A stretch of 64,000 nucleotides of DNA from an uncultured Vicinamibacterales bacterium (GTDB lineage: Bacteria; Acidobacteriota; Vicinamibacteria; Vicinamibacterales; UBA8438), in contig OY282382.1 of the NCBI GenBank assembly GCA_958295905.1, positions 2,504,001-2,568,000 on the forward strand, given 5' to 3'. The position numbers were made by a program, and so were the translations under genes. The notes under the pieces were generated by a model that was not told the DNA's origin, made no database searches, and saw only the letters and a program-made list of their open reading frames with translations. Shown here one piece after another: positions 27,333 through 38,270 of the stretch. The first letter of the stretch is position 1, and each line of letters begins with the position of its first letter.

Positions 27333-28757
27333 TCAATCGTCTTCCGCCCCGGACGGCGGGGAAGCGGTGTCCCTCCGGCCGGACGCGGCTTCCGCGGCGG
27401 CCCGGCGCTCGTTCTTGATGCGCCGCCATGCGGCCAGCCGGCGGCCGATCTCCTTCTCGAAGCCGCGCGTCGTCGGCGTGTAGTAGAGGCGTCCCTCGAG
27501 CGACGGCGGCAGGCAGCTCATCGCGGCCACCGCCTTCGGTTCGTCGTGCGCGTAGCGGTATCCCTTGCCGTACTCGAGGTCCTTCATGAGGCGCGTCGGC
27601 GCATTGCGCAGATGCAGCGGCACCGGGTCGGCGGCCTCGCGGTGCGCGTCGGCCGCGGCCTGCGCATAGGCCCGATAGACGGCGTTGCTCTTGGGGGCGG
27701 CCGCCAGGTAGACGGCGGCCTGGGCGAGGGCGGTGTTGCCTTCCGGCATGCCGATGAAGTGTACCGCTTCCTTGGCCGCCACCGCCACGCCGAGGGCCTG
27801 CGGATCGGCGTTGCCGACGTCTTCCGAAGCGAACCGGACGATTCGGCGGGCGATGTACAAGGGGTCCTCGCCCGCCTCGACCATGCGGGCGAGCCAGTAG
27901 ACCGCCGCGTCCGGATCGCTGTTGCGCATGGACTTGTGGAGCGCGGAGATCAGATTGAAGTGCTCCTCGCCGGTCTTGTCGTACAGCAGGGTGCGGCGTT
28001 GCATCGCGTCCGAGGCGATCGCCAGGGTGAGCCGCGCGGCGCCGGTCGCCCCCGTCTCGGCCGCCTGGGCCAAGGCCGCGGCGGCGCCGAGCTCGAGCAG
28101 GTTCAGGGCGACCCGGGCGTCCCCGTTGGCATGCCGCGCGATCGCCGCGAGGGCGTCGGGGTCGGCCTCCAGCGCATCCCCGCCCAGCCCGCGCCCCGCA
28201 TCGGCGAGGGCCCTGGCGAGCAGCGTGGCGACGGCCCCGCGGGGCAGCGCCTTCAGCACGTAGACCTGCGAGCGCGAGAGCAGCGCCGCGTTCACCTCGA
28301 ACGAGGGGTTCTCGGTGGTGGCCCCGATCAGGACGATGTCGCCCGCCTCGACGCGGGGGAGAAAGGCGTCCTGCTGGGCCTTGTTGAAACGGTGGATCTC
28401 GTCGACGAACAGAATCGTCCGCCGGCCCCCGCGCCCCCGCGCCGCTTCCGCCGCCGCCAGCACCGCCCGGATCTCTTTGATGCCCGAGAGGACCGCGCTG
28501 AACGCGACGAACTTCGAGGTGGTCACGTCGGCGATGAGGCGGGCGAGGGTGGTCTTCCCGCTGCCGGGAGGACCCCACAGGATGATTGACCGCAGCGTGT
28601 CGCGTTCGATCGCCTGCCGCAACGGGCGGCCCCGGCCGATGAGATCGTCCTGGCCGACCAGCTCGTCGAAGCTCCGCGGGCGCATCCGCTCCGCCAGCGG
28701 GGTATCCTCCGCGCGGGCATTGCCGGGGGGCTCGTCGAAGAGGGATCCGGAAGTCAT
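27333..28757 (-). CDS. rarA: Replication-associated recombination protein A (RarA/MgsA)
   Basis: A 474-residue clamp-loader-type AAA+ ATPase acting at stalled forks. It has Walker A WGPPGSGKTTLARLIA (about residue 60), Walker B LFVDEIHRFNKAQQDAFLP, sensor region GATTENPSFEVNAALLSR, and the C-terminal MgsA tetramerisation domain (DPDAAVYWLARMVEAGEDP). The ATG at 28757 overlaps the stop of the upstream RNA methyltransferase as ATGA, so it is translationally coupled to it. Confidence 0.95.
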   Translation of the reverse strand: MTSGSLFDEPPGNARAEDTPLAERMRPRSFDELVGQDDLIGRGRPLRQAIERDTLRSIILWGPPGSGKTTLARLIADVTTSKFVAFSAVLSGIKEIRAVLAAAEAARGRGGRRTILFVDEIHRFNKAQQDAFLPRVEAGDIVLIGATTENPSFEVNAALLSRSQVYVLKALPRGAVATLLARALADAGRGLGGDALEADPDALAAIARHANGDARVALNLLELGAAAALAQAAETGATGAARLTLAIASDAMQRRTLLYDKTGEEHFNLISALHKSMRNSDPDAAVYWLARMVEAGEDPLYIARRIVRFASEDVGNADPQALGVAVAAKEAVHFIGMPEGNTALAQAAVYLAAAPKSNAVYRAYAQAAADAHREAADPVPLHLRNAPTRLMKDLEYGKGYRYAHDEPKAVAAMSCLPPSLEGRLYYTPTTRGFEKEIGRRLAAWRRIKNERRAAAEAASGRRDTASPPSGAEDD

Positions 28758-29554
28758 GCCGGTCGCGGTCCGCTCCGCTGTCTGGCCGCTTCATAGATGA
28801 TGAGGGCGGCCGCCACCGCGATGTTGAGGGATTCGACGGGACGGCGCATCGGAATCGACACGAGGTCGTCGGCGGCCGCGACGGCGTCCCCGTCGAGGCC
28901 GGACCCTTCGGCGCCCAGCCAGACCAGACAGGGGGCCGTCAGGTCCGTCTCGGTCAGCGTGGTTCCGGCGTGCGGTACCGCGGCAATCACCCGCAGGCCG
29001 TGAACCGACGCCTGCCGGCGGACCGCGGCCGGGTCGTCGCCGCGGGCGATCGGCAACCGGAACGCACTGCCCATCGCCCCCCGGAGCGACTTCCACCCGA
29101 GCGGATCGGCCCCGCCGACGGTGACGACGCCGGAGGCTCCCCCCGCTTCGACGGCGCGGATCACCGCCCCGGTGTTTCCGGGGTCCTGGACCCCGCTCAA
29201 CCCGACGACCAGCGGCCGGGGGACCTGCATGGTGTCCTCCACCCGGGCCGGGCGGAGGGTGGCCAGGGCCACGAGGCCGCTCGGCGTCGAGACCGGGCTC
29301 AACGCATCCATCACCGCCGCGGTCACCCGGACGACCCGGGCCATCGGTTCGAGCCGGCGGGCCACCGCCGCGGCCCGGCGGCCGGCGGAGGCGGTGCAGA
29401 CCGCCGCGAGATCCACCGGCACGCCCGCCGCGAGGGCGTCCTCCAGCAGTCGGGGACCCTCCAGGAGCACCGTCGAGTCGCCCCCCGCGTGGTGTCGCGC
29501 GGCGCGCCGGAACCGGGCCACGAGCGGGTTGCGCCGGCTGGTGATGGCTTCCAC
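28754..29554 (-). CDS. TrmH/SpoU family RNA 2'-O-methyltransferase
   Basis: A 266-residue SPOUT methyltransferase from GTG 29554. It has an N-terminal SpoU substrate-binding domain (ITSRRNPLV, LLEGPRLLEDAL) and the knotted SAM domain with GLSGVQDPGNTGAVIRAVEA, VWLGAEGSGL and SIPMRRPVESLNIAVAAAL. It probably modifies 23S rRNA or tRNA; the exact target is not deducible. A longer in-frame opening to 29740 exists but its residues do not match the family and GTG 29554 has a GGACGG ribosome-site-like sequence. Coupled to rarA. Confidence 0.9.
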   Translation of the reverse strand: MEAITSRRNPLVARFRRAARHHAGGDSTVLLEGPRLLEDALAAGVPVDLAAVCTASAGRRAAAVARRLEPMARVVRVTAAVMDALSPVSTPSGLVALATLRPARVEDTMQVPRPLVVGLSGVQDPGNTGAVIRAVEAGGASGVVTVGGADPLGWKSLRGAMGSAFRLPIARGDDPAAVRRQASVHGLRVIAAVPHAGTTLTETDLTAPCLVWLGAEGSGLDGDAVAAADDLVSIPMRRPVESLNIAVAAALIIYEAARQRSGPRPA

Positions 29555-30340
29555 GGGTGTTCCGTCCTGAATGATGCGCGGCGTGGTTCTCGCGCGCCCG
29601 CCGCGGATCGACGCCGCCGCGCGGTCCCGAAGAGGCGCGGGGCGATGCTCTCGGTGACCCATCCATCCGCCCGACCCGCGGCCGGCGCCCCGGCGGGTCC
29701 CGAAGGCGCGGGGCGGTGCCCTCGGTGACGCCGAGTCCATCGGTGGCCGGAGCCCGCATTCTATGCGACGCGCTTGATGGACGGGACGGCAGCGGCCCGT
29801 GGTGGAAGCGCGCGGCCCGATACCGGTGAGGCGCCCGCGCGGCGGGGCGCGGCGGGCCGTCTGCGGGTGGACGATCGGGCGCAGGACGGGGCGCGGTCTT
29901 CGGCGGCGTGTTCTCGTGCGGCGCGGACCGGACGGCGACGCCGCTCACAGTACCAGGTCGTCTATCTGCCGAAAGCACTCCCGGCACGAACGGCCACATT
30001 AACCTTGAGACGAAGACGACAGGAAAGCCCAGTGCCGGAAATCGGCATGCTGGGTTTGACGAGGCGGGAGCTGGAAACGTGCCCACGGGAGCCGGATTGC
30101 GGCCCGGCGCGAAAGCGACGGACAATCCACCGGACCCTATCGGCGGCGCGCCAGTTCTCGACCCTACCGATGTAGCGGCGCCGGGGCGGACGGGGCAGAT
30201 GTGCTATCGTAGCCGTCGGTGGACACGCCACTGGCGGGCCGGCGGTCGGCGATGGACGTACTGCGGCGGCGGTCGGATGGCGCGGTGGCTTTCCTGGCCG
30301 GGCGACCGGGCGCGTGCGGTGCGGTGGAGGCGACGCCGGC
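29555..30340. other. Long intergenic region between divergent genes
   Basis: About 785 bases without a convincing gene. It holds an imperfect direct repeat of about 35 bases (29621-29657 and 29695-29730, with GGTCCCGAAG and GCGCGGGGCG blocks), a lower-GC island at 29940-30060 and a bulged hairpin at 30028-30054 (CCCAGTGCCG pairing with CGGCA and CTGGG), followed by TTT. A TGCTATCGT sequence at 30202-30210 may be a weak extended -10 for greA. Confidence 0.5.
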
Positions 30341-30805
30341 ATGAAGGCGGAACTGCTCAAGCGATTCGAAGGCGATATCCGGGAGCTCGAGCGGGAGCTC
30401 AACAGCGAGTTGCCCCAGGAGATCAAGCGGGCCCGCGAGCTCGGCGATCTGCGTGAGAATGCGGAGTATCAGGCCGCGAAAGAGCGGCAGGTCTTCGTGC
30501 AGGCCCGTCTGGCCATGCTGCGCAAGCGCGTGGCCGAGCTGTCGCTGCTGAACCTCGACCGGATTCCCGCCGATCGCGCCGGCTTCGGTTCCACCGTGCA
30601 TCTGCACGAGGTGGACGGCGACACCATCGTCTACCGGCTCGTCATGCCCGAGGACGCCGATCCGCGGAAGGGATGGATCTCCACCGCCTCGCCCATCGGA
30701 CGCGCGCTGATGGGGAAGCAAGAGGGGGACGAGGTGGCGGTGCCGACCCCGAGCGGGATTCGCGAGTTCGAAGTGCTCAAGCTCGTCACGATTCATGGCG
30801 AGTAG
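30341..30805 (+). CDS. greA: Transcription elongation factor GreA-type
   Basis: A 154-residue GreA/GreB-family factor that stimulates transcript cleavage in backtracked RNA polymerase. The N-terminal coiled coil carries ARELGDLRENAEYQAAKE with the acidic tip residues, and the C-terminal FKBP-like domain ends with SPIGRALMGKQEGDEVAVPTP. ATG 30341 gives the typical N-terminus. Next gene starts 20 bases later. Confidence 0.93.
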   Translation: MKAELLKRFEGDIRELERELNSELPQEIKRARELGDLRENAEYQAAKERQVFVQARLAMLRKRVAELSLLNLDRIPADRAGFGSTVHLHEVDGDTIVYRLVMPEDADPRKGWISTASPIGRALMGKQEGDEVAVPTPSGIREFEVLKLVTIHGE

Positions 30806-30825
30806 ACCGCCCGCCCCGGGATTCC

Positions 30826-32301
30826 ATGACCTCGTCGAGTAGTGCGGCGGCTCCGCCGCCAGCCGGCTCCCGGGCGCGGTACTCTCCGCACCGGCGCACC
30901 GCCGTGGTGTTGACGGGTACCGGCACCGCCGGCGCCTACCATGCCGGGGTGCTGCGGGCGCTGCACGAGGCCGGCGTCAAGGTCGATCTGATGGCCGGGC
31001 GCGGCGTCGGTACGGTCGGCGCGTTGTTCGGGGCGGTGGACGGCGCCGGTCAGCTCTGGGAACGGTCGGGGTTGTGGGCGGCGCCGGGCGCGGCCCGGTT
31101 GTATCGTTGGCGTCCGGCCCTGGTCGCCGCGGCCGCCATCCTCGGCGCGGCGCTCGCCACGTTGCTGCTGCCGTTCGGTGTGGTCGTTCTCGCCACCCTG
31201 GTCTACGCGATAGCCTATTTCGTCCAGATCATCGGATTGAACGGGGCGTGGCTCACGAGCGGGTTCGGGCGGCTCGTCGAGTGGGTCTTCGCCCCGGGGA
31301 TGCTGCCGGTGTGGCTGCCGAGGGCCACGGTGTTCGCCCTGGTCCTGCTGCTGGGCGCGCTGGTCTGCTCGGCGGTGCTGACGTGGTACCGGACGCGCCC
31401 CGGGCGGCGCGGGCGCGGGGCCTTGTGGTGGTTGCTGATGGGGGCGCCGCTCGACGCCGACTACGGCCGGCGCTGGTTCGGCAACGGACTGTGGAAGTCG
31501 GTGCGGGGCGCGTCGGCGATGGCGCTTCCGAGCCCCGAGCAGCTCGGGCTCCGGTATACGCGTCTGCTCTCGGACAGCCTCGGGCAGCCCGGATTCCGCG
31601 AGCTGCTGGTTACCGTGCACGACCTGGACGGATCCCGGGATCTCGTGCTGGCCATGCTGACGAAGAAGTTCAGGGGGCCGTTCTTCCGGCGCCGGGGCGC
31701 CGGCGGCGAACGGCCTCTCGAGGCCCTGGACCTGAGCGGATGGGCCGCGCGGCACGGATTCGACGCCCTCGCCGCCTCCCTCGGCCTGCCGGTGGTGACG
31801 GAGCCGTGGTTCGTGCCGTTCCCCGCCGTCAGCGGTTGGCGGGGTGAAACGCATCGACTGTGCGATCGGCCGGACGCCCTCGGGCGGCTGCTCGACGAGG
31901 TGGCCCTCGCCGGGGTCCAGCAGGTCATCCTCGTGTCCGCGCAGCCCCCGCCGTCCGGTCCCCACGCGCTGGGGGGACAACGGCGCGACGGCCGCGGCCG
32001 GATCGGCGAGTCGCTCCAGTCGATCGAGGCGGCGGCGGCGCGTGACGCGGTCGGCAACCGGGCCCGGCTGTTTCAGGTTTTCTTCGAGATACGTCCCCTC
32101 CACAATCCCCTGGGGCCGTTCGATTTCGCCGGTTCGTACGACGAACGCTCCGACCGGCGGTGGACCCTCGCGGATCTCCTGGACCGTGGCTTCGACGACG
32201 GGTACCGACAGTTCATCAATCCGGTGGTGGCCCCGAGCGGCGAGGAGATGGCGCCGACGCCCCGGCCCCGTCCGCCGACCCCGGTGTCGCCGGCGTCGTG
32301 A
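30826..32301 (+). CDS. Patatin-like membrane protein lacking the catalytic Ser
   Basis: A 491-residue patatin-fold protein. The oxyanion-type loop GTGTAGAYHAGVLRALHEAG is clear near residue 31, but the GxSxG nucleophile elbow reads GRGVG, with Gly where Ser is required, and no DGG/DGA catalytic Asp motif is seen. At least two hydrophobic segments interrupt the fold (about residues 100-140, ending VYAIAYFVQIIGL, and 168-190, VFALVLLLGALVCSAVL). It is probably a membrane-bound pseudoenzyme or has another chemistry. ATG 30826 is 20 bases after greA, so likely the same operon. C-terminus is proline-rich. Confidence 0.7.
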   Translation: MTSSSSAAAPPPAGSRARYSPHRRTAVVLTGTGTAGAYHAGVLRALHEAGVKVDLMAGRGVGTVGALFGAVDGAGQLWERSGLWAAPGAARLYRWRPALVAAAAILGAALATLLLPFGVVVLATLVYAIAYFVQIIGLNGAWLTSGFGRLVEWVFAPGMLPVWLPRATVFALVLLLGALVCSAVLTWYRTRPGRRGRGALWWLLMGAPLDADYGRRWFGNGLWKSVRGASAMALPSPEQLGLRYTRLLSDSLGQPGFRELLVTVHDLDGSRDLVLAMLTKKFRGPFFRRRGAGGERPLEALDLSGWAARHGFDALAASLGLPVVTEPWFVPFPAVSGWRGETHRLCDRPDALGRLLDEVALAGVQQVILVSAQPPPSGPHALGGQRRDGRGRIGESLQSIEAAAARDAVGNRARLFQVFFEIRPLHNPLGPFDFAGSYDERSDRRWTLADLLDRGFDDGYRQFINPVVAPSGEEMAPTPRPRPPTPVSPAS

Positions 32302-32327
32302 CCGGGCCGCGCCCCGGACTCCTCCGC

Positions 32328-33773
32328 TCACGCCGGTCGTTCGATGCCCGAGCCGCGGCGCCGCTCCGAGGCCGTCGGCGTCTTCAGAAACTCGCCGGCC
32401 AGCGCATGGGTGACGGCGAGAACGCGATCCGGCTCGACCGATCCGAACTTTTGGGCGAACCGGTCGACGGTGGCCACCGCCTTGGCCATGACGCGGTGGC
32501 CGCCGGCGCTGCCGACGTCGCCGAACGATCGCTTCACGAACTTGCCGGCGTCGCCGGAATCCCCGAGATTGCGGGCGGAGATCACCACGTTCCGCTGCAC
32601 GATTCCCGACACCACCGACCAGGAGACCTCTTCCACCTGGAGGAGGAAGTCGGCGACGAACGTGATCAGGTCTTCGCGCGCGACCTCGCCCAAGTGCGAC
32701 GTATACAGCGATCCGCTGATCTCGCCGCATTGCATCGCCTTGGTGAGGCACGCCAGGCGTTCGAGATTCGTCTCCGACCCTTCCATCTTGCGGACGAGCG
32801 CCGCGTTGGCCAGGGGATACAGGAAACGGAACGCATCGAGGTCCGATTCGTCGGTGTGGCGCGACAGGAACAGGGTGTCGGACTTGATCGCGTAGAGCAT
32901 CGCGGTGGCGGTGCGCTCCGAGATGTTGGCGTCGACGGCGCGAAGATGCTCGGTGAGAATGGTGCAGGTCGAGCCGTAGTCGGGCCTGATGTCCTTGAAG
33001 GCCGCGCTGTACCCGGCGCGCGCGGGGTGATGGTCGATGACGAGGTCCACGCGGTTGATCAGCCCGCCGAAGTAGTGCGGCTGCACGTCGACGGTGGCGA
33101 TGCGGGGGAACTCGGTCACCGATCGGCGGTTAAGCAGCTCGATCTGGATGTCGAGCAGGTTGGCCATCCGGATGTTCTCGGGTCGGGTCGCCCCCTGGAA
33201 CGTTCCGATGATGGCGGTCGTCCGGGTGCGGTGGAGCAGGGTGCGGAGGGCGAGGCCGCTGGCCATCGCGTCCGGGTCCGGGTCGTTGTGCAACAGAATC
33301 AGGATGCGATCGGCGTCCGCGAGAAACCGCTGGTACTGTTCGACCCGCGCGCGGGTGATGGACCGCTCCAGCGCCGCCCCCAGGGCGCCCCGGAGCAGGT
33401 CGGCGAGGGCCAGCCGGGTCACCCCGGACGCGCTGAGTTGCCGTCGCCGCTCCCGCTGCTTCGGGCCCCGGGGCTGCTCGGCATCGAGCAGGTACACGAG
33501 CGTGGAGCCCGCATCGCGGATCGTCTCGATCGTCCGTCCCGGATTCCGGCGGGGGGCGTCCTCGACGATGACGCAGGTGGCGGGACCGATGTCCGCCTTG
33601 AGGTAGGTGTCGAGCCGGCGCGGATTGCCGACGTGGACGGCAATGCCGGCATCGTCCAGCCGCCGCCCCAGGAGCCGGTCTTCGACGACGAACTCAACGT
33701 CCAGGCGCGGCTTGAGCGTCCGGGCCAGGAGTCGAATGAGCAGTTCGTCCTGGCAGACGGCGAGGCATTTCAT
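32328..33773 (-). CDS. DHH-family phosphoesterase with TrkA-N domain
   Basis: A 481-residue fusion. Residues 1-120 are a TrkA-N/RCK-like Rossmann domain (CLAVCQDELLIRLLAR). From about residue 155 comes a DHH domain with LHNDPDPDAMASGLAL, the DHHPAR motif in DLVIDHHPARAGY, and a C-terminal DHHA1 domain (SAGGHRVMAKAV). DHH/DHHA1 proteins of this type hydrolyse nanoRNA, pAp or cyclic dinucleotides; the RCK part suggests nucleotide sensing. ATG 33773 is chosen because the upstream in-frame ATG at 33818 lies inside the -10 box of its own promoter (33817-33822). Confidence 0.85.
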   Translation of the reverse strand: MKCLAVCQDELLIRLLARTLKPRLDVEFVVEDRLLGRRLDDAGIAVHVGNPRRLDTYLKADIGPATCVIVEDAPRRNPGRTIETIRDAGSTLVYLLDAEQPRGPKQRERRRQLSASGVTRLALADLLRGALGAALERSITRARVEQYQRFLADADRILILLHNDPDPDAMASGLALRTLLHRTRTTAIIGTFQGATRPENIRMANLLDIQIELLNRRSVTEFPRIATVDVQPHYFGGLINRVDLVIDHHPARAGYSAAFKDIRPDYGSTCTILTEHLRAVDANISERTATAMLYAIKSDTLFLSRHTDESDLDAFRFLYPLANAALVRKMEGSETNLERLACLTKAMQCGEISGSLYTSHLGEVAREDLITFVADFLLQVEEVSWSVVSGIVQRNVVISARNLGDSGDAGKFVKRSFGDVGSAGGHRVMAKAVATVDRFAQKFGSVEPDRVLAVTHALAGEFLKTPTASERRRGSGIERPA

Positions 33774-33816
33774 GCTGCTGACCGTTCGAGCCGCATCCAA
33801 TCGGCCCAAGCTTCCC

Positions 33817-33822
33817 ATTATA
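33817..33822 (-). promoter_or_regulatory. -10 box for the DHH gene
   Basis: Minus-strand TATAAT about 44 bases before ATG 33773. It overlaps an in-frame ATG at 33818, which therefore cannot be the start of an mRNA made from this promoter. Confidence 0.55.
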
Positions 33823-33928
33823 GTCGGCGCGGCCCGCGCGCGGCCGGTCCGCCGGAGCGGGAATCGGATAAGATGCCGGCGATGGGGCCGCGGAGCGGCG
33901 GTCTCCGGGGTGGAAGCAGGAGGGTGCG

Positions 33929-34858
33929 ATGCGCCGATACGTGACGTCGGTCGTCATGGTCCTCGCGGGGGTGGTTGCGGCCTCCGGGCAGCCGGTGTTT
34001 CGAAGCGGCGTGGATCTGGTTCGGTTCGAGGTCACCGTTCTCGACGGGGACGGCGAGGTGGTTTCCGGGTTGACGGCCGACGACTTCCGGGTCGAGGAGG
34101 AAGGACGCGAGCAGCGCATCGCCTACTTCTCGCGCGGACTCGACCTCGATCGGATGCCGTTGCATGTCGGGGTGCTGTTCGACGTCAGCGGCAGCATGAC
34201 GGTCGATGCGTCCTTCGCCAAGACGGCGGCAATCCGGTTCCTGCGGGGGTTGGACTTCGCGGTCGACATGACGCTGGTCGAGTTCGATACCCAGGTGCGG
34301 GTGAGCCGGTTCACCCAGGCGGACTTCCCCCGGCTCGTGGAACGGTTGCGCGGTCAGGAGGCCGAGGGGATGACCGCGCTCTACGATGCGCTCGGGGTCT
34401 ATCTCGACGGCGCTTTCGCCCAGGACGGCCGAAAGCTGCTGCTGCTCTATACCGACGGCGCCGACACGCGGAGCCGGCTGCGGTTCAGCGAGCTGCGCGA
34501 TCTCCTGCGCGCCTCCGACGTGACCGTCTATGCGGTCGGGTTCCAGGCCCAACGCCGGAACATGGCGCAGATGCGCCAACGCGTGCGGCTCCAGCAGATC
34601 GCCGGGGTGACGGGGGGGCGCGCCTATTTCCCGACCTCGCAGGACGGTCTGGACGAGATATACCGGCAGATTCGCGGGGAGCTGGAGGCGCGGTACTCGC
34701 TCGGTTACGTGTCGACGGATCGGGCCACCGACGGCGCCTGGCGCGAGGTGAAGGTGAGTCTGCGGGGGGGGCGGCCGGCGCTCGACGACGCCAGAATCCG
34801 GGCGCGTGAAGGCTACTTCGCGCCCTATATCGAAGAGACCGGGGCGCGGGACCGCTAG
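33929..34858 (+). CDS. VWFA-related secreted protein (acidobacterial type)
   Basis: A 309-residue exported protein with signal peptide (VVMVLAGVVAASGQ, cleaved near residue 21). A short beta domain with FEVTVLDGDGEVVSGLTADDF precedes a von Willebrand A domain with complete MIDAS: DVSGS (Asp85, Ser87, Ser89), the Thr in GMTALYDAL and the Asp in YTDGAD. The architecture matches the acidobacterial VWFA-related family (TIGR03436-like), expanded in Acidobacteriota; function unknown, probably metal-dependent adhesion or assembly in the periplasm. Divergent from the DHH gene. Confidence 0.9.
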   Translation: MRRYVTSVVMVLAGVVAASGQPVFRSGVDLVRFEVTVLDGDGEVVSGLTADDFRVEEEGREQRIAYFSRGLDLDRMPLHVGVLFDVSGSMTVDASFAKTAAIRFLRGLDFAVDMTLVEFDTQVRVSRFTQADFPRLVERLRGQEAEGMTALYDALGVYLDGAFAQDGRKLLLLYTDGADTRSRLRFSELRDLLRASDVTVYAVGFQAQRRNMAQMRQRVRLQQIAGVTGGRAYFPTSQDGLDEIYRQIRGELEARYSLGYVSTDRATDGAWREVKVSLRGGRPALDDARIRAREGYFAPYIEETGARDR

Positions 34859-34860
34859 TG

Positions 34861-35328
34861 CGGTGCCATGAATAAATATTAGAGTCATCGGGGAACTCGC
34901 CTGGAATCCGGGAGAGTCCCCCATGCCGGAGAACCGGACCCTCGACTCAAGTCCGTTTATCCGAAGGTTATGACGTGATGGACCGCTGGCCGGCAATCGT
35001 CGCCGGCGGCTCCGATTGCAACCAACCCTCCAGGCGTCCGCGCCGCTCTGCGGCGCCGACGCTGGGTGCGACCGCGCGCGACCTTGCGGTCGGGTTGCGC
35101 GTTTCGCAGGCGGGCACCCAGACGGCGCAAGACCGCCGGCGCGGCCTGGCGGTCGCGCCGGCGGCTCCGCTGCCGCCCGGCCCACCGGGGTCCGCGCCGT
35201 TCCCCGGCGCAGACCCGGTGCCGGGGGCACGGCGCGGGGCATGAGCCACGGGTCCCGACCCCGGCGCGCGACCCGCGGCCCGACGGCGGCGCCGGCCGCC
35301 GCGGCGGGCCGCGTCTCGGGAGTTCCTC
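34861..35328. other. Intergenic region with A-type repeat and AT-rich patch
   Basis: An unusually AT-rich patch (34866-34890, ATGAATAAATATTAG) follows the VWFA gene. A minus-orientated, shortened family A element lies at 34990-35060 (CCAACCCTCCAGG, CTGCGGCGCC). Next to it a CGACC-TTGC-GGTCG hairpin at 35079-35092 is the reverse complement of the hairpin at 45864-45879. No gene is seen before uvrB. Confidence 0.5.
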
Positions 35329-37332
<2,004 letters not shown>

Positions 37333-37414
37333 CGGGCGCGTTTCCCGGCCGCGGGGGTGGGGACGCTTCTACGGCGACCGCAAGGCCGCGCTGTCGCCGG
37401 CTGCCGATGTGAGA

Positions 37415-37420
37415 TACAAT
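37415..37420 (+). promoter_or_regulatory. -10 box for tRNA-Val
   Basis: TACAAT ending 18 bases before the mature tRNA. A weak -35 (CTGTCG, 37391-37396) lies 18 bases upstream. Confidence 0.45.
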
Positions 37421-37438
37421 GGCACTCGGCTTCGGAGT

Positions 37439-37513
37439 GGGCGCTTGGCTCAGTGGTAGAGCATCGCCTTCACACGGCGGGGGTCAGTGGTTCGAATCCA
37501 CTAGCGCCCACCA
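37439..37513 (+). tRNA. tRNA-Val (anticodon CAC)
   Basis: A full cloverleaf: acceptor GGGCGCT pairs with AGCGCCC; D-stem GCTC/GAGC; anticodon stem TCGCC/GGCGG around loop TTCACAC with anticodon CAC at 37471-37475 (bases 34-36 at 37471-37473); variable loop of five; T-stem AGTGG/CCACT with loop TTCGAAT. Discriminator A and an encoded CCA end (37511-37513). It decodes GTG, the favoured valine codon of this high-GC genome. Confidence 0.95.
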
Positions 37514-37587
37514 CTTCCTCGGCGCGCGGGTCGACCGGCCGTTCCAGCGGGCGGTACGTGCTTACGCCTCTGCAACCTGCTTCACGC

Positions 37588-38157
37588 ATGGTCCAGGGAT
37601 CGGCCCCGGCAGTCCTGTTCACGCCCGAGCGGATTCAGGAACGGGTTCGGCAGCTCGGGACGGAGATCTGCGCCGGCTACCCGGACGGGTGCGAGGTGCA
37701 TCTGGTGTCGGTCCTGAAGGGCGGGGTGGTCTTCGTCGCCGACCTGATGCGGGCGCTCGCGCGGCCGGTCACCGTCGACTTCATCAGACTGGCGAGCTAC
37801 GGGTCCGGAACGCGTCCGTCCGCGCTGCCGCGGCTGGTGAAGGATCTCGACGACGACGTCGCGGACCGCGACGTGCTGATCGTCGAGGACATCGTCGACA
37901 CCGGGCGGACCCTGGCGCTGCTGATCGACACCCTGCGGGCCCGGCGCCCCCGCTCCCTGCGCACCGTCACCCTGCTGGACAATCCTTCGCGCCGCCGGGT
38001 CGAGGTCGGCGTCGATCACGTCGGGTTCACCATCGCCGACGGGTTCGTGGTCGGCTACGGTCTCGACCATGCCGAGCGGTACCGGCACCTGCCGTACATC
38101 GGGGTGCTCGACCCCGCGGGCGGGGGTTTCGCCGGCGCCAGGAGCATCCCACGCTGA
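37588..38157 (+). CDS. hpt: Hypoxanthine phosphoribosyltransferase
   Basis: A 189-residue purine-salvage enzyme making IMP/GMP from hypoxanthine/guanine and PRPP. The PRPP-binding signature is VLIVEDIVDTGRTL; VSVLKGGVVFVADLM and the C-terminal hood GFVVGYGLDHAERYRHLPYIGVL are present. ATG 37588 gives the usual start. The last codons and TGA stop (38155-38157) come from the left end of element B, replacing whatever native end it had. Confidence 0.93.
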   Translation: MVQGSAPAVLFTPERIQERVRQLGTEICAGYPDGCEVHLVSVLKGGVVFVADLMRALARPVTVDFIRLASYGSGTRPSALPRLVKDLDDDVADRDVLIVEDIVDTGRTLALLIDTLRARRPRSLRTVTLLDNPSRRRVEVGVDHVGFTIADGFVVGYGLDHAERYRHLPYIGVLDPAGGGFAGARSIPR

Positions 38158-38270
38158 TTGCGCGTGACGGCCCGCCCCCGATTCGAAGGGGGCGCCACCG
38201 TTTTGCCGACCGGCCGGCACCGCGTGAGAACCGCGATTCCGCACGTCCGGAGCCCCAGGACCCGCCACGC
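38140..38270 (+). repeat. Dispersed element B, copy 3 (3'-truncated)
   Basis: Starts AGGAGCATCCCACGCTGATT and follows the other copies to about CCAGGACCCGCCACGC, then diverges, so the right terminal repeat is missing. The next 220 bases (38271-38490) show no gene. Confidence 0.75.

Noticed and set aside
29774-30175. A 133-codon frame upstream of greA
   Set aside because: Low-complexity Arg/Ala composition, no ribosome site, no recognisable motif.
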